Positions 58,015 through 64,000 of a stretch of 64,000 nucleotides of DNA are shown one piece after another. Location of the stretch: positions 1 to 64,000 of the forward strand of contig NZ_QRBE01000008.1 of the NCBI RefSeq assembly GCF_003363155.1. The letters run 5' to 3'. Origin of the DNA: Dyella monticola (GTDB taxonomy: Bacteria > Pseudomonadota > Gammaproteobacteria > Xanthomonadales > Rhodanobacteraceae). How positions within the stretch are numbered: position 1 is the stretch's first letter; each line of letters opens with the position of its first letter. The translations under genes and the position numbers were made by a program. The notes under the pieces are model-generated. The model saw nothing but the letters and a program-made list of their open reading frames with translations. It had not been told where the DNA came from and did not search any database.

Positions 58015-58830
58015 TCAATACATGGTTTTTTCGATGCCGAATTGATCAAGGATTTTGCTCGCAATCTCCTCGATCGAAACGTGCGTGGTATTGAGGAAAG
58101 GGATACCGGCCTGACGCATCAGTCGCTCAGCCTGCTCCAACTCCCACCGGCATTGCTTGAGCGATGCGTAGCGGCTGCCCGGGCGCCGTTCCTCTCGAAT
58201 CTGCGCCAGGCGCTGGGCTTCGATGGTCAGACCGAACAGGCGGTGCTTGTTGGTACGCAGGCGAGCCGGGAGCTCTAGCTTGTCCAGATCCTCCTCGGTC
58301 AGAGGGTAATTGGCGGCGCAGACGCCGTAATGCAAGGCCATATACAAACAGGTCGGGGTTTTACCCGAGCGAGATACGCCCACCAGGATCAGATCCGCCT
58401 GGGCGTAGTCCACCGCCATGCCGTCGTCATGACTCAGGGCATAGTTGGTGGCGTTGATGCGCGCCTCGTATTTGGCGAAATCCACCAGGCCATGCGAGCG
58501 ATTTACCGCACCGGAATGGCGCGTGCCCAGCTCGTCCTCAAGGGGACCGATGAAAGGCGCGAACACGTCCAGCATCAACGCGCCGCTGGTGGCTACGATC
58601 TCGCACAGCGCCGGATCGGCCATGGTGTTGACCACGATCGGCCGATGCCCACTCTGCGCATACCGCGTCTTGATGCGCAGCGCGGCATTCTCGGCCTTGT
58701 GCGCATCGTCGATGAAGGGCAAGCGGTGCTTTTCGAACTGCACCCCCTCGAACTGCGCAAGAATGCTGTTTCCGATTGTCTCGGCCGTAATACCAGTGGA
58801 ATCGGAGATGAAAAAGACCGAACGCTGCAT
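58015..58830 (-). CDS. ppsR: phosphoenolpyruvate synthase regulatory protein (kinase/pyrophosphorylase)
   Basis: Bifunctional enzyme that inactivates PpsA by ADP-dependent phosphorylation and reactivates it by phosphate-dependent dephosphorylation. The 271 residues include FFISDSTGITAETIGNS at the start, the P-loop GVSRSGKT (151-158) and TPTCLYMALHYGVCAANYPL cut here at its core LYMALHYGV. The ATG at 58830 starts the family N-terminus; the 26-codon extension is rejected. It is divergent from ppsA, the usual arrangement. Confidence 0.95.
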   Translation of the reverse strand: MQRSVFFISDSTGITAETIGNSILAQFEGVQFEKHRLPFIDDAHKAENAALRIKTRYAQSGHRPIVVNTMADPALCEIVATSGALMLDVFAPFIGPLEDELGTRHSGAVNRSHGLVDFAKYEARINATNYALSHDDGMAVDYAQADLILVGVSRSGKTPTCLYMALHYGVCAANYPLTEEDLDKLELPARLRTNKHRLFGLTIEAQRLAQIREERRPGSRYASLKQCRWELEQAERLMRQAGIPFLNTTHVSIEEIASKILDQFGIEKTMY

Positions 58831-59057
58831 ACGTTTTTCAAAGCCTCTTCGGAACCTTGCCCTGCACCATAACCCAAGCACGAAGTCCTGTCTTTGCTTG
58901 ACTTTCAACTGACTGGTATGCAGTTGGCGCGCAGCGCGAAGGCAATGGTCTTCTTGTGCCCCGCACCACCGGCAGCGGACAATACCAATTCTTATGTGGC
59001 CGCTTTTGGGGTCACTCCACGACCGCCTTCCCCCTTAGAGCTCTCAAGGAGACTCCT

Positions 59058-61430
<2,373 letters not shown>

Positions 61431-61535
61431 TCCGACGACGGGGCGATGGCGACATCGCCCCTTTTTTTGTCGGGCAGGAAACTCGCCGGCGTTCGGAGTT
61501 GTCCAGGAACGGATCCACCCAATCAAGGAGATGGT

Positions 61536-62246
61536 ATGCGCCGCCTGCTGGCCTTTCTTTCGCAGAACAAAGGCACCTTTGCCTTCCTGCTGGGTATGTT
61601 GGTGTTTCGCAGTGCGCTTGCTGACTGGAACGTGGTGCCTACCGGGTCCATGCAACCTACCATCCAGATTGGCGACCGCATCGTGGTGAACAAGACCGCC
61701 TACGACATCCACCTGCCATTCACCGATCGATCGCTTGTGCATCTGGCCGACCCCAAGCGCGGGGACATTGTGGTGCTGGACTCCCATGCCGCCCACGAGC
61801 GGCTGGTGAAGCGGGTGATCGGCCTCCCGGGCGACGAAGTGGCCATGCGCGACAACGTGCTCTTCATCGACGGCCGCGCCGCGACCTATGCGCCAGCTAC
61901 CGTCACCGGCATTGCCCAGGACCTGCGCGACCCGGCCCGTTACGAGGTCGAACAATGGGGCCCCATGCGTCACCTGATCCGACTCTCGCTTTATCGGCCC
62001 AGCGATGCGCGCAACTTCGGCCCGGTCACCATCCCCGCCGGCCAGTACCTGCTGCTCGGCGATAACCGGGACGACAGTTACGACTCGCGCTATCTCGGGT
62101 TCTTCCCGCGCAGCGAGATCGTCGGACGTTCGCGCTACGTGGCGCTGTCGCTGAACCCGGACCACGACTACCTGCCCCGTATGCAACGGTTTGCGGCCAG
62201 ACTCGACAATCCTCAGGCCGCCCCACCCACTATCCAGAAGGATTAA
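61536..62246 (+). CDS. second, short signal peptidase I (S26 family)
   Basis: This encodes 236 residues with a single N-terminal hydrophobic segment (about 13-29), nucleophile S38 in PTGSMQPT, general base K92 in VKRVIGLPGD, and the GDNRDDSYDSRYLGF motif near 185. Compared with LepB at 40600-41499 it lacks the second membrane helix and is 63 residues shorter. Its leader has a perfect AAGGAG, 5 nt from the ATG. It follows ppsA by 105 bp. Such extra S26 enzymes sometimes serve particular secreted substrates; none is visible nearby. Confidence 0.93.
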   Translation: MRRLLAFLSQNKGTFAFLLGMLVFRSALADWNVVPTGSMQPTIQIGDRIVVNKTAYDIHLPFTDRSLVHLADPKRGDIVVLDSHAAHERLVKRVIGLPGDEVAMRDNVLFIDGRAATYAPATVTGIAQDLRDPARYEVEQWGPMRHLIRLSLYRPSDARNFGPVTIPAGQYLLLGDNRDDSYDSRYLGFFPRSEIVGRSRYVALSLNPDHDYLPRMQRFAARLDNPQAAPPTIQKD

Positions 62247-62317
62247 CCCTGCTTCGAGTTGTCACAGGAGCGTCCAGCACGTATCATGCTCGGCTCGCGC
62301 GACCCGCGCACCCCTTC
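62247..62317. promoter_or_regulatory. short spacer before tRNA-Ser
   Basis: These 71 bp lie between the signal peptidase stop and tRNA-Ser. TTGTCA (near 62257) and TATCAT (near 62281) are spaced by about 17-18 nt and could form the tRNA promoter, ending about 30 bp before the tRNA. Confidence 0.5.
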
Positions 62318-62407
<90 letters not shown>

Positions 62408-62559
62408 ATGAAGTAATCTAAGTCATTGATTTTTAGTGACTTTAATATAAACAACAACGGCTGGTATGCCATCAGGTATGCCAGCCGTTGTTGTTTATGG
62501 TTCCAGCAAATTGTGCTTCGTTGAACAGAACAATTACTTTGCCTTCGCGGCATACATAC
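62408..62559. repeat. long hairpin downstream of tRNA-Ser in an AT-rich spacer
   Basis: The core at about 62449-62496 is AAACAACAACGGCTGG... mirrored by CCAGCCGTTGTTGTTT, a 22-bp stem with two wobble-compatible mismatches and an ATCA loop. The inner part also repeats GGTATGCC directly. The stretch between tRNA-Ser and the hairpin is AT-rich, unlike the surroundings. It may be a terminator for tRNA-Ser or what is left of an attachment site. No gene is here. Confidence 0.7.
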
Positions 62560-62596
62560 AAAGAGCGCGCCTTCTTGGGGCGCGCTCTTTACTTTT
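62560..62596. terminator. bidirectional terminator between tRNA-Ser and the sheath gene
   Basis: AAAGAGCGCGCC-ttcttgg-GGCGCGCTCTTT is a perfect 12-bp stem followed on the plus strand by ACTTTTCT. On the minus strand TTTGTAT follows, so it can also end the sheath transcript, whose stop is about 75 bp away. Confidence 0.8.
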
Positions 62597-62669
62597 CTCT
62601 ATGCAGCAACCTATTTGCGCATGACGGCTGATCGGTGAGTTGGTTGGAGGCCATATATCAGCTCCGGCT

Positions 62670-64000
62670 TCAGCTACCCGAATCCGGAACCGCGGTCTTT
62701 TGGGTAATGCGGATAATCACGAACTCGGCCGGATAGACGGGCGCCAGGCCGATATCGATGTAAAGCTGGCCCAGCGCGCGCGTTTGCGGCGGGTTGTTCG
62801 ACGCATCGCAGGTGATGAAAAACGCCTCCTGCGCGGCGGCTCCCAATAGCGCCCCCTGACCCCATAAGACAGTGAGAAAGGCATCGATATCACGCGTTAC
62901 TGCGGCCCATAGCGTTTGGTCGTTGGGTTCGAACGCCACCCATTGCAGGCCGTTTTTGAGGCTCTGCTCCACGAAGATAAAAAGCCGCCGCACACTGAGG
63001 TAAGTCCATTGCCTGTGTTGGGACACTGTGCGTGCGCCGTAAATCACGTTGCCGTAATTGATCAGATTGCGTAGCGCGTTGATGCCGTTTGGATTGAGCG
63101 TCTCCTGATCGCTGTCAGTAAGCTGTGCGAACAGGGCCGTAACCGTTCGCATGGCACCGTCGGTGACGCCGGCGGGCGATTTCCATACACCCATGCTGGT
63201 ATCCGTGCTGGCATAGCGCCCGAGCACCGGGCCGGAGGGTGGAATGGGTACGTTACTGTTGCTGAGCGGATTGAAGATCCATGCCCACGGGTAATACAGC
63301 GCGCCGTAACTGGAGTTGATCGCCCGACCCGATTGCGACGAATTCGGTGCCGGCGTACCGTTCTTGAAAGACAACACGCCTGACATATTCAGCCCGAAAG
63401 GCGGATCGATCACGTAGAACAGGCTTTCTAGATCCTGACATGTGCTCAACCCCTGGTTCGCGAGCTGACTCTGTGTGATGGTATCGGCGGCACCGCTATC
63501 GTCGGTGACGCCCACAGTGTCGGGCATCGCCAGCAGGCTCAATTCCTGCACCGTCGCGAGCGTATCGAGCGCACCTTGGAAATCCCAGGTTGGATTCCGG
63601 CCATTGTTGAAGGGAAGCGGCGTGGGTGTGTTGACCGGACGCATGGTGTCGGTTGTCGGTACGCGGATGAACATCGAGTGCGTATTGATACGCGTCTGGA
63701 ATGAAGCATCGGGCACGGTAAAGCCGTTGTATGCCTCCAGCACGTAATAACTGCTGTTGTTGATGGACGTTTTCGAAAGGGCGTTCTGCTTCACGTAGGC
63801 AATCAGCAGCAACGTGGCTTGGTCTGTCGGCGCCTGGGTCGGATTGATGACCGAATCGGCCACGACCACCAGTAGATTGAAGATGGGTGTCTGATCCGAG
63901 CTGCCGCCGCCCGTCGCTTTGCCGGGGCTGCCGTGGGTGATACACACCTGCAAACTGTTGCCCCATATCCCTACGCTGGCGGCTTTGAGCGTAATGTTGC
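62670..64000 (-). CDS. contractile tail sheath protein, 5' part missing (cut by window edge)
   Basis: The frame is open to the right edge; 443 residues are visible and the N-terminus is outside. The first visible residues, NITLKAASVGIWGNSLQVCI, carry the sheath motif A-S-x-G-x-W-G-N. The end reads YLSVRRLFIFVEQSLKNGLQ, then WVAFEPNDQTLWAAVTRDID, FLTVLWGQGALLG, and VYPAEFVIIRITQK, which are typical of sheath C-terminal domains in phage tails and in extracellular contractile injection systems. Sheath subunits contract to drive the inner tube. Unusually, no tube gene follows: the next element on this strand is a terminator and tRNA-Ser. A TTG inside the frame at 63953 is not a real start. Confidence 0.9.
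   Translation of the reverse strand, partial: NITLKAASVGIWGNSLQVCITHGSPGKATGGGSSDQTPIFNLLVVVADSVINPTQAPTDQATLLLIAYVKQNALSKTSINNSSYYVLEAYNGFTVPDASFQTRINTHSMFIRVPTTDTMRPVNTPTPLPFNNGRNPTWDFQGALDTLATVQELSLLAMPDTVGVTDDSGAADTITQSQLANQGLSTCQDLESLFYVIDPPFGLNMSGVLSFKNGTPAPNSSQSGRAINSSYGALYYPWAWIFNPLSNSNVPIPPSGPVLGRYASTDTSMGVWKSPAGVTDGAMRTVTALFAQLTDSDQETLNPNGINALRNLINYGNVIYGARTVSQHRQWTYLSVRRLFIFVEQSLKNGLQWVAFEPNDQTLWAAVTRDIDAFLTVLWGQGALLGAAAQEAFFITCDASNNPPQTRALGQLYIDIGLAPVYPAEFVIIRITQKTAVPDSGS

Overview
The window looks like a chromosomal segment of a gammaproteobacterium of the Xanthomonadales, most likely the Rhodanobacteraceae (Dyella, Frateuria or Rhodanobacter-like). This is inferred from the GC-rich coding style, the gene order, a lineage-typical set of conserved hypothetical genes (DUF1249, DUF2058, DUF4845) and several families of palindromic intergenic repeats of the kind common in this order. 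Coding density is high and almost all genes are housekeeping. No insertion sequence, CRISPR array, rRNA or plasmid function was seen.

Region 1 (1-15 kb) is the ancient block serS - rarA - lolA - ftsK | trxB - aat, also recognisable in E. coli. Here it is opened in two places: a small membrane-protein gene bracketed by inverted copies of one repeat lies between serS and rarA, and a plus-strand TonB-dependent receptor plus class A acid phosphatase pair lies between rarA and lolA. The extreme left edge holds a 161-bp tandem repeat built from broken tRNA-Ser pieces interrupted in the anticodon loop.

Region 2 (14.7-36.9 kb) mixes metabolism, envelope and signalling: an HD-GYP protein, a CoA-transferase, a cardiolipin-synthase-like enzyme, xseA, a ThDP enzyme coupled to an aldehyde dehydrogenase, an AraC regulator divergent from an alcohol dehydrogenase, an MsbA-like ABC exporter, a cold-shock gene, a purine and cell-wall salvage cluster (thioinosine phosphorylase - hpt - nagZ - CYTH - rlmD) and a large AsmA/YdbH-like protein.

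Region 3 (36.9-46.5 kb) is the envelope-stress and translation block. It runs leftward as rpoE - rseA - mucD, then lepA - lepB - DUF4845 - rnc - era - recO, with a convergent receiver-Hpt protein at its end. A textbook sigma-E promoter lies before rpoE, and a second one of the same architecture lies before the periplasmic FKBP isomerase gene near 55.1 kb.

Region 4 (46.5-62.3 kb) carries a GGDEF-EAL protein overlapping an unknown 163-residue partner, a fadJ-like beta-oxidation enzyme, slyX, ugd, a CPA2 antiporter, a tRNA-Ala/Glu/Asp cluster with a near-consensus promoter, the divergent ppsR/ppsA pair and a second, short signal peptidase I.

Region 5 (62.3 kb to the end) starts with tRNA-Ser(CGA), followed by a long hairpin and a terminator, and then the 3' part of a contractile-tail sheath gene that runs off the right edge. 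This is probably the border of a phage-tail-like (contractile injection) cluster and is the most promising lead for a non-housekeeping system.

Starts were chosen from visible Shine-Dalgarno sequences, overlaps and family lengths. Domain calls rest on motif recognition by eye, without database searches.
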